Assembly: GCF_000153045.1 (NCBI RefSeq)
Contig: NZ_CH724160.1
Location: 887,499 to 951,498, forward strand
From: Synechococcus sp. WH 5701
GTDB lineage: Bacteria; Cyanobacteriota; Cyanobacteriia; PCC-6307; Cyanobiaceae
DNA: 64,000 nucleotides
Direction: 5' to 3'
Positions within the stretch are counted from its first letter, which is position 1; each line of letters opens with the position of its first letter. A program made the position numbers and the translations under genes. Positions 9,280-18,595 of this stretch are shown in pieces. The notes beneath the pieces were generated by a model that was given only the letters and a program-made list of their open reading frames with translations, had not been told where the DNA came from and made no database searches.

Positions 9280-11619
9280 ATGCTCGATACCGCCGTTGGA
9301 ATCAAGGACAACGTTGCGGGCGAGAGCCTGGGCGCCGGGCTGGTCGCTGGGCTCAGCCCTGGCCTGCGACGGAGGCCGATCCGTACCCCCGATGACTACG
9401 GGTTGAACCTGCCCGAGTGGCTCAGGGAGTGCATCGTCCACGTGCCCCCCGGCGAAGGGGAGACCTGCCCCACTGATCCTGAAGCTCTGCTGGCGTCAGC
9501 TTTTGATTTCGCCTTCCAGCTCCACGACGGCCAGGTGAGAGCCACTGGCGAGCCCTACATCATTCATCCGGTGGCCGTCGCTGATCTGCTGCGCGACATC
9601 GGCGCCAGCGCTGGGGTGATCGCCGCCGGTTTTCTGCACGACGTGGTCGAGGACACCGACGTCACCCCCGAGGAACTGGAGGTCCATTTCGGCGCCGAGG
9701 TTCGCGCTCTGGTGGAGGGGGTCACCAAACTGGGCGGCATTCATTTCACCAACCACACCGAAGCCCAGGCCGAGAACCTGCGCCGGATGTTCCTGGCCAT
9801 GGCCAGCGACATCCGTGTGGTGCTGGTGAAACTCGCTGACCGGCTGCACAACATGCGCACCCTCGGGGCCCTCAAGCCCGAGAAGCAGCAGCGGATCGCC
9901 CGTGAAACCCGCGAGATCTACGCCCCCCTCGCCAACCGTCTCGGCATCGGCCGATTCAAGTGGGAACTCGAAGACCTCGCCTTCAAGATTCTCGAGCCCG
10001 AGGCCTACGGCGAGATCAAGCAGCAGGTGGCCAGCAAGCGCAGCGACCGGGAGGAGCGCCTGGCCGCCACGGTGGCCCTGCTGATGCAACGTCTTCAAGG
10101 CGCAGGCCTGCACGACTGTGAGGTGACCGGCAGGCCCAAGCATCTCTATGGCATCTGGAGCAAGATGCAGATGCAGCAGAAGGCCTTCCACGAAATCTTC
10201 GATGTGGCGGCCCTGCGCATCCTGACGCCCAACCTCGAGGGTTGTTATCGCGCCCTGGCGGTGGTTCACGACACCTTCCGCCCGATCCCTGGCCGCTTCA
10301 AGGACTACATCGGACTGCCCAAGCCCAACGGCTATCAGTCGTTGCACACGGCCGTGATCGGCCGTCACCGGCCGATCGAGGTGCAGATCCGCACCACCGA
10401 GATGCACCAGGTGGCCGAGTACGGCATCGCGGCCCACTGGAAATACAAGGAGGGGGGCTCACCGGCCTCTGCCGGTGCTGCCGAGCGCTTCAACTGGCTA
10501 CGCCAGCTGGTCGATTGGCAGCAGGATGATGGCGGCGAGGACAGCAGCGACTACCTCGCCTCAATCAAGGAAGACCTCTTCGATGAGGAGGTTTTCGTGT
10601 TCACGCCCCAGGGGGATGTGGTGGGGTTGCGCAAGGGATCCACAGCCGTGGATTTTGCCTTTCGCATCCACTCGGAAGTGGGGAACCACTGCCAGGGCGT
10701 GCGCATCAATGACCGTCTCTGCCCGTTGGCCACACCGCTGCGCAACGGTGATTTCGTTCAGATCATCACCGCGAAGTCGGCCCATCCGAGCCTCGACTGG
10801 CTTAACTTCGTGGCGACACCCACCGCCCGCAACCGCATCCGGCAGTGGTACAAGCGCAGCCACCGCCAGGACAACATCCAGCGTGGTACCGCCATGCTCG
10901 AGCGGGAGCTGGGCCGCGAGGGCTTCGATGCGCTGCTCAACGGCGAGGCGATCGCGAAGGTGGCGCGCCGCTGCAATCTGGTGGGCACCGAGGATCTGCT
11001 GGCGGCCCTTGGCTTCGGTGGCGTCACCCTGCAGCAGGTGGTCAACCGTCTGCGCGAGGAGGTGCGCCTCAGCACCGCGGCAGCGGCCCCGGTGCTCAGC
11101 AACGAAGACCTGGCCCGCAGCGTCTCAGACCAGCCGATGCTGCCACCGCCATCTGCTGCGGAGACCGGCGGCAGCCCGATCCTCGGGCTCGAGGGCCTGG
11201 AGTACCGGCTTGGGGGCTGCTGCTGCCCCCTCCCCGGCGAGGCGATCGTGGGCAGTGTCGCCCTGGGCAACCACGGCATCACCATTCACCGTCAGGACTG
11301 CAGCAATGTGGCCGCTGTGCCGGTGGAGCGCCGGTTGCCGGTGCGCTGGAATCCGGCGGCCGACCAGCAGCATCGCCGCTATCCGGTCCAGATCCGTATC
11401 GAGGTGCTCGATCGTGTCGGAGTGCTCAAGGACATCCTCACGCGCCTCTCCGACAGCCGCATCAATGTCAGTGACGCCCGGGTCCGCACGGCCTACGGCA
11501 AACCCGCTCGCATTGACCTCAAGGTGGAGCTCGCCAGTGCCAGTCAGCTGGGCACCACCATGGATCAGATCCGCTCCATGGCCGACGTGCTCGACCTCTG
11601 CCGCACCGGCATCGGTTAG
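9280..11619 (+). CDS. spoT: Rel/SpoT bifunctional (p)ppGpp synthase/hydrolase
   Basis: A 779-residue long RelA-SpoT homologue that makes and degrades the stringent-response alarmone. The HD hydrolase domain is intact (IIHPVAVADLL, HDVVEDTD at about 120-127). The synthetase domain starts near residue 280 with RPKHLYGIWSKM and contains RFKDYIGLPKPNGYQSLH. The TGS domain is at about 436-500 (VFTPQGDVVGL) and the ACT domain at about 700-779. Both catalytic halves look competent. The ATG at 9280 is the first good start. The gene is divergent from the ABC gene, with about 105 nt between that must hold both promoters. Confidence 0.96.
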   Translation: MLDTAVGIKDNVAGESLGAGLVAGLSPGLRRRPIRTPDDYGLNLPEWLRECIVHVPPGEGETCPTDPEALLASAFDFAFQLHDGQVRATGEPYIIHPVAVADLLRDIGASAGVIAAGFLHDVVEDTDVTPEELEVHFGAEVRALVEGVTKLGGIHFTNHTEAQAENLRRMFLAMASDIRVVLVKLADRLHNMRTLGALKPEKQQRIARETREIYAPLANRLGIGRFKWELEDLAFKILEPEAYGEIKQQVASKRSDREERLAATVALLMQRLQGAGLHDCEVTGRPKHLYGIWSKMQMQQKAFHEIFDVAALRILTPNLEGCYRALAVVHDTFRPIPGRFKDYIGLPKPNGYQSLHTAVIGRHRPIEVQIRTTEMHQVAEYGIAAHWKYKEGGSPASAGAAERFNWLRQLVDWQQDDGGEDSSDYLASIKEDLFDEEVFVFTPQGDVVGLRKGSTAVDFAFRIHSEVGNHCQGVRINDRLCPLATPLRNGDFVQIITAKSAHPSLDWLNFVATPTARNRIRQWYKRSHRQDNIQRGTAMLERELGREGFDALLNGEAIAKVARRCNLVGTEDLLAALGFGGVTLQQVVNRLREEVRLSTAAAAPVLSNEDLARSVSDQPMLPPPSAAETGGSPILGLEGLEYRLGGCCCPLPGEAIVGSVALGNHGITIHRQDCSNVAAVPVERRLPVRWNPAADQQHRRYPVQIRIEVLDRVGVLKDILTRLSDSRINVSDARVRTAYGKPARIDLKVELASASQLGTTMDQIRSMADVLDLCRTGIG

Positions 11620-13280
11620 GCCTCGCGGCGGAACAGCTTGAACTCACCGGTGCGCAGTCCCAGCTCCCCGGTGAGCTCCTGCCAGCGAGCCTTGTCCTGG
11701 TTGAGGCACTGCCGCAGGAAGGCCTCGGTGTTGGGGCCCTCGGGGTCGGTGCGTGTCCAGACCAGGTGGCGATTGGCGGGCTGAAGCAGCTGGGCGCAGA
11801 TCTGGGCCTGGCCCACCGGCAGGCCGATCGTGCGGGTGGCCCATGACGCCCTGATGCCCTGGGGGTTGAGGCTCCACTTGGGACCGATGCCCACGGTGGT
11901 GGCCGGCACTCGCAGTTGCCAGTGCAGGGCGGGGTCCTGGGGCGCCGTGAAGCCGCGCTCGGCTTCGGGAAGGCCGCTGAAGTAACGACGCAGTTCGGCG
12001 CGGTCCTGCTCCAGAGCCGTGACCAGCTTGGCCGGGCGCGACGGTGAGCCGAACACCTCGGCAATGGCGATGTTGTTGAACAGGATCAGCGAGAGGATCA
12101 AGCTGCCCGCGAAGGCGGCGACGCGCAGCGAACGGCGCCTGGTCCGCTCCAGCTCAGCCATCCCCGCGGCCGTGACCAGCACCAGGGGAACCACGATCAA
12201 CAGACCGTCATGGCTGTTGAAATCGGTGCGCTGGAACGACCAGACCAGCTCCAGCAGAAAGACGATGGCCAGTCCGGGCACCAGCAACAGCCTCTCCAGG
12301 TGCTTCGTTTCGGACCCCCAGGCACGCCTGGCGATCAGCAGCAGGCCGGCGCCGGGCATCAGGATCAGGCTCCAGATGGGCAGACCCGCCAGGGGCATGC
12401 GGGCCAGCTCGCTGAACAGGCTGGCCACGTCTTCCCCCCACCAGATCTGCTGGCTGGCCCATTCCAGGGGCAGGGCCACCGCTCCCGCCCACAGCAGTGC
12501 AAGCCCATGGGCCACGAACAGGTAGGGGACGATCAGCAGGGCACAGCCCAGGGCGACTCCAGTGATCAGGGCCCTGGCCACAACGGCGGGGTGGCGGTGG
12601 TGCACCAGCACCAGGGCGGCCACCAGGGTGAGGGGATAGATCAGCGTGAAGAAACAGGCCACCGCCAGCAGGGCGAAGGTCGAGGCGGCCACCAGCAGTC
12701 GCCAATGAATGCGGCTGCCGGGCGGTTCCTGGCCATCTGCAGCGAGGCTGAGCAGGTAGACGCCGAGCACCAGAAAGACATTGGCGAACTGGTGCAGGCT
12801 GCCGGCGATTCCTCCAGGCAGCTTCTGGGCCAGGACCACCAACAGCACCCCGCTGGCCAGTGGTACCAGGGAGCGGGGCTTCAGGGGGATCAGGCCAGCG
12901 GCTGAGAAATTCCGAACCGACAGGCTCATCAGCAGGCCCGCCAGCAGGTCGAGGCCCAGCACGAGGAGGCGATGGGCCCGGATCGATCCCAGCCAGGCCG
13001 ACGGGGCGAACAGCCACTGGGCAATCGGCCACTGGCGCAGGTAGCTCTCCTGGTACAGCAGGGTCCCGTGCAGGCCGCGCTGGGCGAGGACCAGGAGCGA
13101 ATCGATCTCGCCGTCGTAGCTGCCGGCGATGGTGCTGGCCCGCCAGACACGAACCGCCAGTCCAACCAGGGTGAGCCACCACAACACCGTCAGCACGATT
13201 CGTGGTCGGCTCAAGGGCTGAAGGTGACCGAAAACCCAGTCTGCATGGCGGTGCCACCCCTGGCAGCGGCCATGGGCCAC
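11616..13280 (-). CDS. Multi-spanning membrane protein, GT-C-like (paralogue 1)
   Basis: A 554-residue protein with many hydrophobic helices. After the first helix comes an acidic loop (SYDGEIDSLLVLAQRGL), where GT-C glycosyltransferases carry their catalytic acid. WLFAPSAWLGSIRAHRLL follows in the next segment. The C-terminal ~130 residues are soluble. It is 30-40% similar by eye to the upstream neighbour, sharing the APSAWLGSIRAHR block and the same C-terminal layout, so the two arose by tandem duplication. It probably handles a lipid-linked sugar at the outer membrane-face side; this is inference. The GTG start at 13280 is uncertain. Confidence 0.75.
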   Translation of the reverse strand: MAHGRCQGWHRHADWVFGHLQPLSRPRIVLTVLWWLTLVGLAVRVWRASTIAGSYDGEIDSLLVLAQRGLHGTLLYQESYLRQWPIAQWLFAPSAWLGSIRAHRLLVLGLDLLAGLLMSLSVRNFSAAGLIPLKPRSLVPLASGVLLVVLAQKLPGGIAGSLHQFANVFLVLGVYLLSLAADGQEPPGSRIHWRLLVAASTFALLAVACFFTLIYPLTLVAALVLVHHRHPAVVARALITGVALGCALLIVPYLFVAHGLALLWAGAVALPLEWASQQIWWGEDVASLFSELARMPLAGLPIWSLILMPGAGLLLIARRAWGSETKHLERLLLVPGLAIVFLLELVWSFQRTDFNSHDGLLIVVPLVLVTAAGMAELERTRRRSLRVAAFAGSLILSLILFNNIAIAEVFGSPSRPAKLVTALEQDRAELRRYFSGLPEAERGFTAPQDPALHWQLRVPATTVGIGPKWSLNPQGIRASWATRTIGLPVGQAQICAQLLQPANRHLVWTRTDPEGPNTEAFLRQCLNQDKARWQELTGELGLRTGEFKLFRREA

Positions 13281-13286
13281 CCCGGT

Positions 13287-14906
13287 TCACGGGTCTCTGC
13301 GGAAGACTCTGATCGCCCCGGAGGTGAGCCCCAGGTCCTGGGTCATCTCCTGCCAGGTGTGCTCGTCGCGGCTCAGACACTCCAGAAGGAAGGCTTCGCT
13401 GTGGCGACCTCCCCTCCCGGTGCGGGTCCAGATCAGGTGCCGGTGGCGCGGGTCGGTGAGCTGGGCACAGGCCTGTTCATCGCTGATGGCCAGGCCGATC
13501 CGATCGGTGGCCCAGGAACGCCGCATGCCGTAGGGATTCAGGCTCCAGCTGGGGTGTACCCCCACGGTGGAGGAGGGTTGATCCAGTTGCCAGTGCAGGG
13601 AGAAATCCTGGGGGGATGTGAAGGTGCCAGCTTCCCCCGGCAGGCTACGCAGCTGCTGGATCAATCGCTCCCGATCTTGCTCCACCGCATCCGGTGCCCT
13701 GGCGTCTGCCCCGAGGGCCAGGGTCTCCGCCACCAGCACGTTGTTCACCAGGATCAGCGAGAGAACCAGGGCGTAGGTGGCGCCTGTTCGCCGCAGTCCA
13801 CGGCGGGAGGACCGCTCCAGGGCGGCCATGCCGCTGGCCACGATCAACACCACCGGCACGATCGCCATCAGCACGTAGTGCCTCCAGAAGTGGGTGGAGG
13901 CGAAGGAGAGGATCAATCCCCCCAGAAAAACCAGGCTCAGCAGCGGCACCATCAGGCTCCGGGTGGAGGATCCTCCCCGACCTCGCCTGGCCTGACGGGC
14001 CAGGCTCACCACGCCCAGCAGCGGGATCACCAGCAGCATCCAGAGCTCCACTCCCGCCACCGACGCTCCCGCCACCTGCCTGAACAGCTCACCCAGGCCT
14101 TGGTGGTCCCCGGGGCGCTGGGCGCTCCACTCCAGCGGCAGAAGCACCGCTCCTGCCCAGAGTCTGGCTGGTCCATCGCTGAGCCACAGGTAGGGAAGCC
14201 CCATCAGCAGCGCCCCCAGCCCAGCGCCAGCGGTCACCCAGCCCAGGCCACCCCAGCGCCGCCGCCGGCTCCAGGGTCCTGGCCAGGGCAGCAGCGCCAG
14301 CGTCACCAGCAGCAGGGGCAGCAGCAGGTTGGGACGCACGGCCACCGACAGGAAGAGGCAGAACCCCGCGGCTGCCATCCCCACCCGGCGAGTCTTCGGC
14401 ACCTGCAGAGCCAGCAGGGCCAGAGCCAGCAGCAGGAAGGCATTGGCGAACTGGTGAAGATGGCCGGAGAGACCGCCGAGCATCTTCTGGCTCATGGTCA
14501 CGAACAAAGCGGCGCTGCCGAGCGGCACCAGGGAGCCATCCCGCAGCGGCACCAAGCCGTTGTGGGCGAGCTGGCGGATCGCCAGGGCCAGCAGCAGGCC
14601 GCTGCCGATGTTGAGCAGCAGCGTCAGCATCCGATGGGCCCGGATCGATCCCAGCCAGGCCGAGGGTGCATAGAGCACCTGGATGATCGGCCATTTGGCG
14701 TTGAAGCCCTCCTCGTACATCAGTCGACCGTGCAGCAGCCTTCTGCCCAGGTGGAGGTAGGTGTCCACATCCAGGTCGTAGTGGCCCACGGCCGTCGGGG
14801 CCTGCCAGAGCCGCAGGACCAGTCCAGCGCCGATCAGCAGCCAGAGCCAGATGAGGACGATCCCGATCGGCCTGCGAGCTGTTGGTCCGGAGGGTGGTTC
14901 CGACAC
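13287..14906 (-). CDS. Multi-spanning membrane protein, GT-C-like (paralogue 2)
   Basis: A 539-residue paralogue of the next gene downstream. It has the same plan: first helix, an acidic loop (GHYDLDVDTYLHLGRRLL), the APSAWLGSIRAHR block, about ten more helices and a soluble C-terminus. Asp/Glu in the first external loop is expected of GT-C transferases such as the ArnT/PMT type, but the family is not certain. The GTG at 14906 is placed just before the first helix; the frame stays open to a TTG at 15005. The stop is 6 nt from the next gene's start, so the pair is one operon. Confidence 0.75.
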   Translation of the reverse strand: MSEPPSGPTARRPIGIVLIWLWLLIGAGLVLRLWQAPTAVGHYDLDVDTYLHLGRRLLHGRLMYEEGFNAKWPIIQVLYAPSAWLGSIRAHRMLTLLLNIGSGLLLALAIRQLAHNGLVPLRDGSLVPLGSAALFVTMSQKMLGGLSGHLHQFANAFLLLALALLALQVPKTRRVGMAAAGFCLFLSVAVRPNLLLPLLLVTLALLPWPGPWSRRRRWGGLGWVTAGAGLGALLMGLPYLWLSDGPARLWAGAVLLPLEWSAQRPGDHQGLGELFRQVAGASVAGVELWMLLVIPLLGVVSLARQARRGRGGSSTRSLMVPLLSLVFLGGLILSFASTHFWRHYVLMAIVPVVLIVASGMAALERSSRRGLRRTGATYALVLSLILVNNVLVAETLALGADARAPDAVEQDRERLIQQLRSLPGEAGTFTSPQDFSLHWQLDQPSSTVGVHPSWSLNPYGMRRSWATDRIGLAISDEQACAQLTDPRHRHLIWTRTGRGGRHSEAFLLECLSRDEHTWQEMTQDLGLTSGAIRVFRRDP

Positions 14907-15059
14907 GGTGGATCTGGCGTCGCGCCTCGTTTCTAGGGTGCGCCCAACCAAGGGCTCCGGCACCACCCCCTGGAGCCGCGGTGGCGACGGCCGCCTCACC
15001 CTCAAGGGCGGGGGGACGAACCCTCCCCGACCCGCAGCTCGGTGATGGTGCGCATGGCC

Positions 15060-15608
15060 CGCAGCTCTGGAGCGTCTGTTGCGCCCCGTGGTGGCGATCT
15101 ACTACCCCCACATCGCCGCCGCCCATCCCGAAGGCCCGGGCGAAACAGCGAACCGGCGCTGCTGGCCTTCTACGGCGAGCTGGTGGAGCGGGTGGAGCTG
15201 GTGGCGCGGCTGGCGGCGGAGTGGATGGCCGCCGGCTTCACCCACGGGGTGCTCAACACCGACAACATGTCGCTGGTCGGGGAGAGCTTTGACTACGGCC
15301 CGTTCGCCTTCCTCGAGGGCTGGGATCCGGGGTTCACCGCCGCCTACTTCGACGCCGTTGCCCTGGCAGCCATGGACCCAGAGCGGCCCGATCCTGTTCC
15401 CTTGACCCTGCAGCTGTTGGCCGCCTGGCCGGTCGCCTATGGCGAATTCTTCGCGGCCCTTGCCGATCGCCTCAAGCGGATCTGGGCGGCCATTGATGAG
15501 CGTGATGACTGGCAGCCCCTGCATGACTGGCTGGACCGGTGCGGATCCAGCCACAGCGCCGGATCCGGGTGCTCGGCGCTACAGCTTCCACCGCAGGATT
15601 CTGTCTGA
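15060..15608 (+). pseudogene. selO: Remnant of SelO protein adenylyltransferase
   Basis: A decayed fragment of SelO (YdiU). The best block, [20 protein letters not shown] followed by [10 protein letters not shown], is the unmistakable SelO core where the catalytic Asn/Asp sit. It is preceded, in a different frame (about 15077-15140), by [17 protein letters not shown], so a frameshift separates the two. After FTAAYFD the sequence skips to a C-terminal-like piece ([16 protein letters not shown]). SelO is normally about 480-560 residues; only about 170 codons remain and the nucleotide-binding N-terminal half is missing. It is very unlikely to be functional. Confidence 0.85.
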
Positions 15609-15643
15609 ATTCCTTTACCGATTCCCCCCCGGCATGTGTTGCC

Positions 15644-15829
15644 ATGACTTCCGAACAAGCAGCCCAACTGATCGACGACACCCTGGATCTGGTGCATCAA
15701 CGGCTTCAGGCCCTTGAGGCAGTCCAGAAGCGCAGTGAGCACAAGGCTCTGGCCGAGGAGTTCCGCGAGTGGCGCCAACCCAGCGGCGGTCACATCGATC
15801 TGATGCTGTGCCCTGGTTTCGGCGGCTGA
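15644..15829 (+). CDS. Small helical protein, unknown function
   Basis: A 61-residue protein starting MTSEQAAQLIDDTLDLVHQR, predicted mostly helical with a coiled-coil-like heptad run through LQALEAVQKRSEHKALAEEF. It ends GHIDLMLCPGFGG. It lies between the SelO remnant and DUF2062, and its last 40 nt overlap the convergent DUF2062 gene. I know no family for it. The amphipathic, strongly charged composition and clean start make it a likely real small gene. Confidence 0.65.
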   Translation: MTSEQAAQLIDDTLDLVHQRLQALEAVQKRSEHKALAEEFREWRQPSGGHIDLMLCPGFGG

Positions 15830-16320
15830 CGCTCCAACCAGCGCCAGTAGATCACTCCCAGCACTGAAGCGCTGACGGTTCCGACGATCGTCGAGCCCAG
15901 CAGCAGCCGGCTGGAGAACGACCAGCCCAGCTCCCAGATCCCCTCCCGCTTCAGCACGGTCATGCTGGGCCAGCCATGGCCGGGGCCCAGCAGCCAGCAG
16001 CCCAACTGGTAGTTGAACCAGTAGAGCGGCACGTAGGTGAGGGGGTTGCTGATCCAGGTGCCGGCAGCCGCCAACAGGTGGTTGCCTTTCACCAGGCTGG
16101 CCAGCGCCACTCCCAGCAGGGTCTGCAGGCCGAAGAAGGGGAAGCAGCCGCAGAACACCCCCGCCGCCAGCCCGCGGGCCCGCTGGCCGTGGCTTCCCTC
16201 CTGCTCCCACAGCCAGCGGACCCAGAGACGGAATCTGGCCAGGGCACTGGTCCACCAACGCCGCCAACGAGACTGGCGGGGACCCTGACCGTCGGGCAGC
16301 TTGGATTCGGACGACACCAT
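15790..16320 (-). CDS. DUF2062 membrane protein
   Basis: A 176-residue membrane protein of the DUF2062 family. The family core is present: GLAAGVFCGCFPFFGLQTLL, then AAAGTWISNPLTYVPLYWFNY, a pattern typical of these cyanobacterial/proteobacterial proteins. There are about three transmembrane segments and the function is unknown. The ATG at 16318-16320 is the natural start. It lies inside the first codons of the divergent mnmE gene, so the two 5' ends overlap by 20 nt. Confidence 0.88.
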   Translation of the reverse strand: MVSSESKLPDGQGPRQSRWRRWWTSALARFRLWVRWLWEQEGSHGQRARGLAAGVFCGCFPFFGLQTLLGVALASLVKGNHLLAAAGTWISNPLTYVPLYWFNYQLGCWLLGPGHGWPSMTVLKREGIWELGWSFSSRLLLGSTIVGTVSASVLGVIYWRWLERQPPKPGHSIRSM

Positions 16321-17653
16321 TGCTGCGATTGCCACGGCGCTGGCGCCCGGAGAGGGAAGTATTGCGATCGTAAGAATCTCCGGACCCCAGGCGGAGACGA
16401 TCGGTCGCAAGCTCTTCGAGGCCCCCGGGGATCAGTCCTGGGGGAGCCATCGCGTGCTTTACGGCCATGTGTGCGATCCCGCCAGTGGTGAGCGGCTGGA
16501 TGAGGCCCTGCTGCTGCTGATGAAGGCACCCCGCAGCTTCACCCGCGAGGATGTGGTGGAGCTGCACTGCCACGGCGGTCTGATCGCCGTGGCCCGGGTG
16601 CTGGAGCTGGTGCTGCTCAGCGGTGCCCGCCGGGCGCGGCCGGGGGAGTTCAGCCAGCGGGCCTTCCTCAATGGTCGTCTCGACCTCACCCGTGCTGAAG
16701 CGATCAGCGACCTGATCACGGCCAGAAGCCGGCGTGCGGCCCAGCTGGCGCTGGCGGGGCTTGATGGCGGCTTGCAGCGGCGGATCAGCGCCCTGCGGGA
16801 GCGCTTGCTCGATCAACTGGCGGAGCTGGAGGCCCGTGTTGATTTCGAAGAGGATCTGCCACCCCTCGATCCGGAGGCCCTGGTGGCGGAGCTGGAGGCG
16901 GTGCGCCTGGAGCTGCAGGTCCTGGTGGCGGAGGCGAGCGTGGGCCAGCTGCTGCGCGAGGGACTGAAGGTGGCGATCATCGGGCGCCCCAATGTGGGCA
17001 AATCCAGCCTGCTCAATGCCCTCAGCCGCCGGGAGCGGGCGATCGTGACCGAGCTGCCGGGCACCACCCGCGATCTGCTTGAGAGCGAACTGGTGCTGCA
17101 GGGGGTGCCGCTCACCCTGCTGGACACCGCGGGCATCCGCCCCACAGACGACCCGGTGGAGCGGCTGGGCATCGAGCGCAGCCGCCAGGCCCTGGCCGCC
17201 GCCGACGCGGTGCTGCTGCTGGTGGACCTCGCTGAGGGCTGGACGCAAGCAGACGCGGAGCTCCATGCCCAGGTGCTCGCCGGTGTGCCGTCGCTCGTGG
17301 TGGGCAACAAAGCCGACAGGGCCGCCGGAGCTCCCCCAGCCCAGGTGGATGTGGTGATCAGTGCCCTCACGGGCAGCGGCCTCGAGGCGCTGGCCGAGGC
17401 CCTGCTGTCCCGCTGCGGCCACAGCCTGGGCCAGGGGCTGGAGGTGGCGCTCAACGTTCGCCAGCGGGATCTGGCAGCGGCCGCCGCCACGAGCCTGGAC
17501 GGCTCCCTGGAGGCGGCCGCCGCCGGGCTGCCCTGGGATTTCTGGACCATCGACCTGCGCCAGGCCGCCCGCAGTCTCGGTGAGATCACAGGCGAAGAGG
17601 TGAACGAGGCGGTGCTCGATCGGGTCTTCTCCCGCTTCTGCATCGGCAAGTAG
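16301..17653 (+). CDS. mnmE: tRNA modification GTPase MnmE
   Basis: A 450-residue MnmE (TrmE). With MnmG it adds the aminomethyl-type modification to U34 of certain tRNAs. The N-terminal folate-binding domain begins DTIAAIATALAPGEGSIAIVRISGP. The G1 motif GRPNVGKSS is at about 228, DTAGIR at about 275 and NKAD at about 335, and the protein ends FCIGK with the conserved Cys. The start is a TTG at 16301; no later codon preserves the conserved DTIAAIAT, so the overlap with DUF2062 is probably genuine. Confidence 0.96.
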   Translation: MDSDDTIAAIATALAPGEGSIAIVRISGPQAETIGRKLFEAPGDQSWGSHRVLYGHVCDPASGERLDEALLLLMKAPRSFTREDVVELHCHGGLIAVARVLELVLLSGARRARPGEFSQRAFLNGRLDLTRAEAISDLITARSRRAAQLALAGLDGGLQRRISALRERLLDQLAELEARVDFEEDLPPLDPEALVAELEAVRLELQVLVAEASVGQLLREGLKVAIIGRPNVGKSSLLNALSRRERAIVTELPGTTRDLLESELVLQGVPLTLLDTAGIRPTDDPVERLGIERSRQALAAADAVLLLVDLAEGWTQADAELHAQVLAGVPSLVVGNKADRAAGAPPAQVDVVISALTGSGLEALAEALLSRCGHSLGQGLEVALNVRQRDLAAAAATSLDGSLEAAAAGLPWDFWTIDLRQAARSLGEITGEEVNEAVLDRVFSRFCIGK

Positions 17654-17692
17654 GCCCGCCTTGGCCGTCAGGATGGTGAACCAAGCCCACCC

Positions 17693-18595
17693 GTGCTGCC
17701 GTTGGCCATCCCTGTGAGTGCCGTCGCGGCCGCCTCCCTGCTCAGCCAGCCCCAGCTGGAGCCCCTGCTGCGGTCCTGGCTGGCGGAAGACATCGGCCGC
17801 GGGGATCTCAGCGCTGCCGCGCTGGTGGGCCGGCCGGGCCGGGCCAGCTGGACGGCCCGGCGTGGAGGGATCTTCTGCGGCGGCCTGCTGGTGGAGCCGC
17901 TGTTCCGCCTGCTCGACGCCACGGTGCAGGTGAGGCTGCTGGTGGCTGATGGGGAGCGGGTGGTGCCCGATCAGCGCCTGCTGGAGCTGGCCGGTCCGGC
18001 GACGGCCCTGGTGGCGGGTGAGCGCACGGCCCTCAATCTGGCCATGCGTCTCTCGGGCATTGCCACCGCCACATCGGCGCTGGTGGCTGAGCTGAGCGGC
18101 ACGGGAGTGGCGCTGGCCGACACCAGGAAGACCACCCCCGGGCTGCGCCTGATGGAGAAATATGCGGTGCGCTGCGGTGGTGGCATCAACCACCGCTGCG
18201 GCCTCGATGACGCCGCCATGCTCAAAGAAAACCACCTGGCCTGGGCTGGAGGAGTGGCCCGTGCCGTTGCTGCGGTGCGCTCCGCTGCGCCCTGGCCGGC
18301 GCGGGTGATCGTCGAAGCGGAAAGTGCAGCCGAGGCGGCTCAGGCCGTGGATGCCGGTGCCGACGGGGTGCTGCTGGATGGCTTCAGCCCCGAGGCCCTG
18401 CTGGGGCTGGTGCCGCAGCTGCGCCGGCAGGCGGTGGAGCGGGGCTCGGCTGTGGTGCTGGAGGCGTCCGGGGTGGATCCAGCTCACCTGAAGGCCTATG
18501 CTGCCACAGGTATCGATCTCATCTCCACCAGCGCCGCGGTCACCCGAAGTTCCTGGCTGGATCTGAGCATGCGCTACGAACCGGTGCTGGCCTGA
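17693..18595 (+). CDS. nadC: Quinolinate phosphoribosyltransferase NadC
   Basis: A 300-residue NadC, catalysing quinolinate + PRPP to nicotinate mononucleotide in de novo NAD synthesis. Family signatures are DIGRGDLSAAAL near the N-terminus, RTALNLAMRLSGIAT, DTRKTTPGLR (substrate-binding Arg/Lys), VRCGGGINHRCGLDDAAMLKENH-type sequence in the middle, and a C-terminal EASGV ... ISTSA. The GTG at 17693 gives a normal-length protein. It follows mnmE by 39 nt. Confidence 0.95.
   Translation: MLPLAIPVSAVAAASLLSQPQLEPLLRSWLAEDIGRGDLSAAALVGRPGRASWTARRGGIFCGGLLVEPLFRLLDATVQVRLLVADGERVVPDQRLLELAGPATALVAGERTALNLAMRLSGIATATSALVAELSGTGVALADTRKTTPGLRLMEKYAVRCGGGINHRCGLDDAAMLKENHLAWAGGVARAVAAVRSAAPWPARVIVEAESAAEAAQAVDAGADGVLLDGFSPEALLGLVPQLRRQAVERGSAVVLEASGVDPAHLKAYAATGIDLISTSAAVTRSSWLDLSMRYEPVLA

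Noticed and set aside
12972-14936. A 654-codon open frame on the plus strand
   Set aside because: Antisense shadow of the two membrane proteins; Gln/His/Pro-rich with no domain.
15437-18487. A 1016-codon open frame on the minus strand
   Set aside because: It is antisense to mnmE and nadC, low-complexity in Gln/His/Gly, and matches no family. It is a by-product of high GC.
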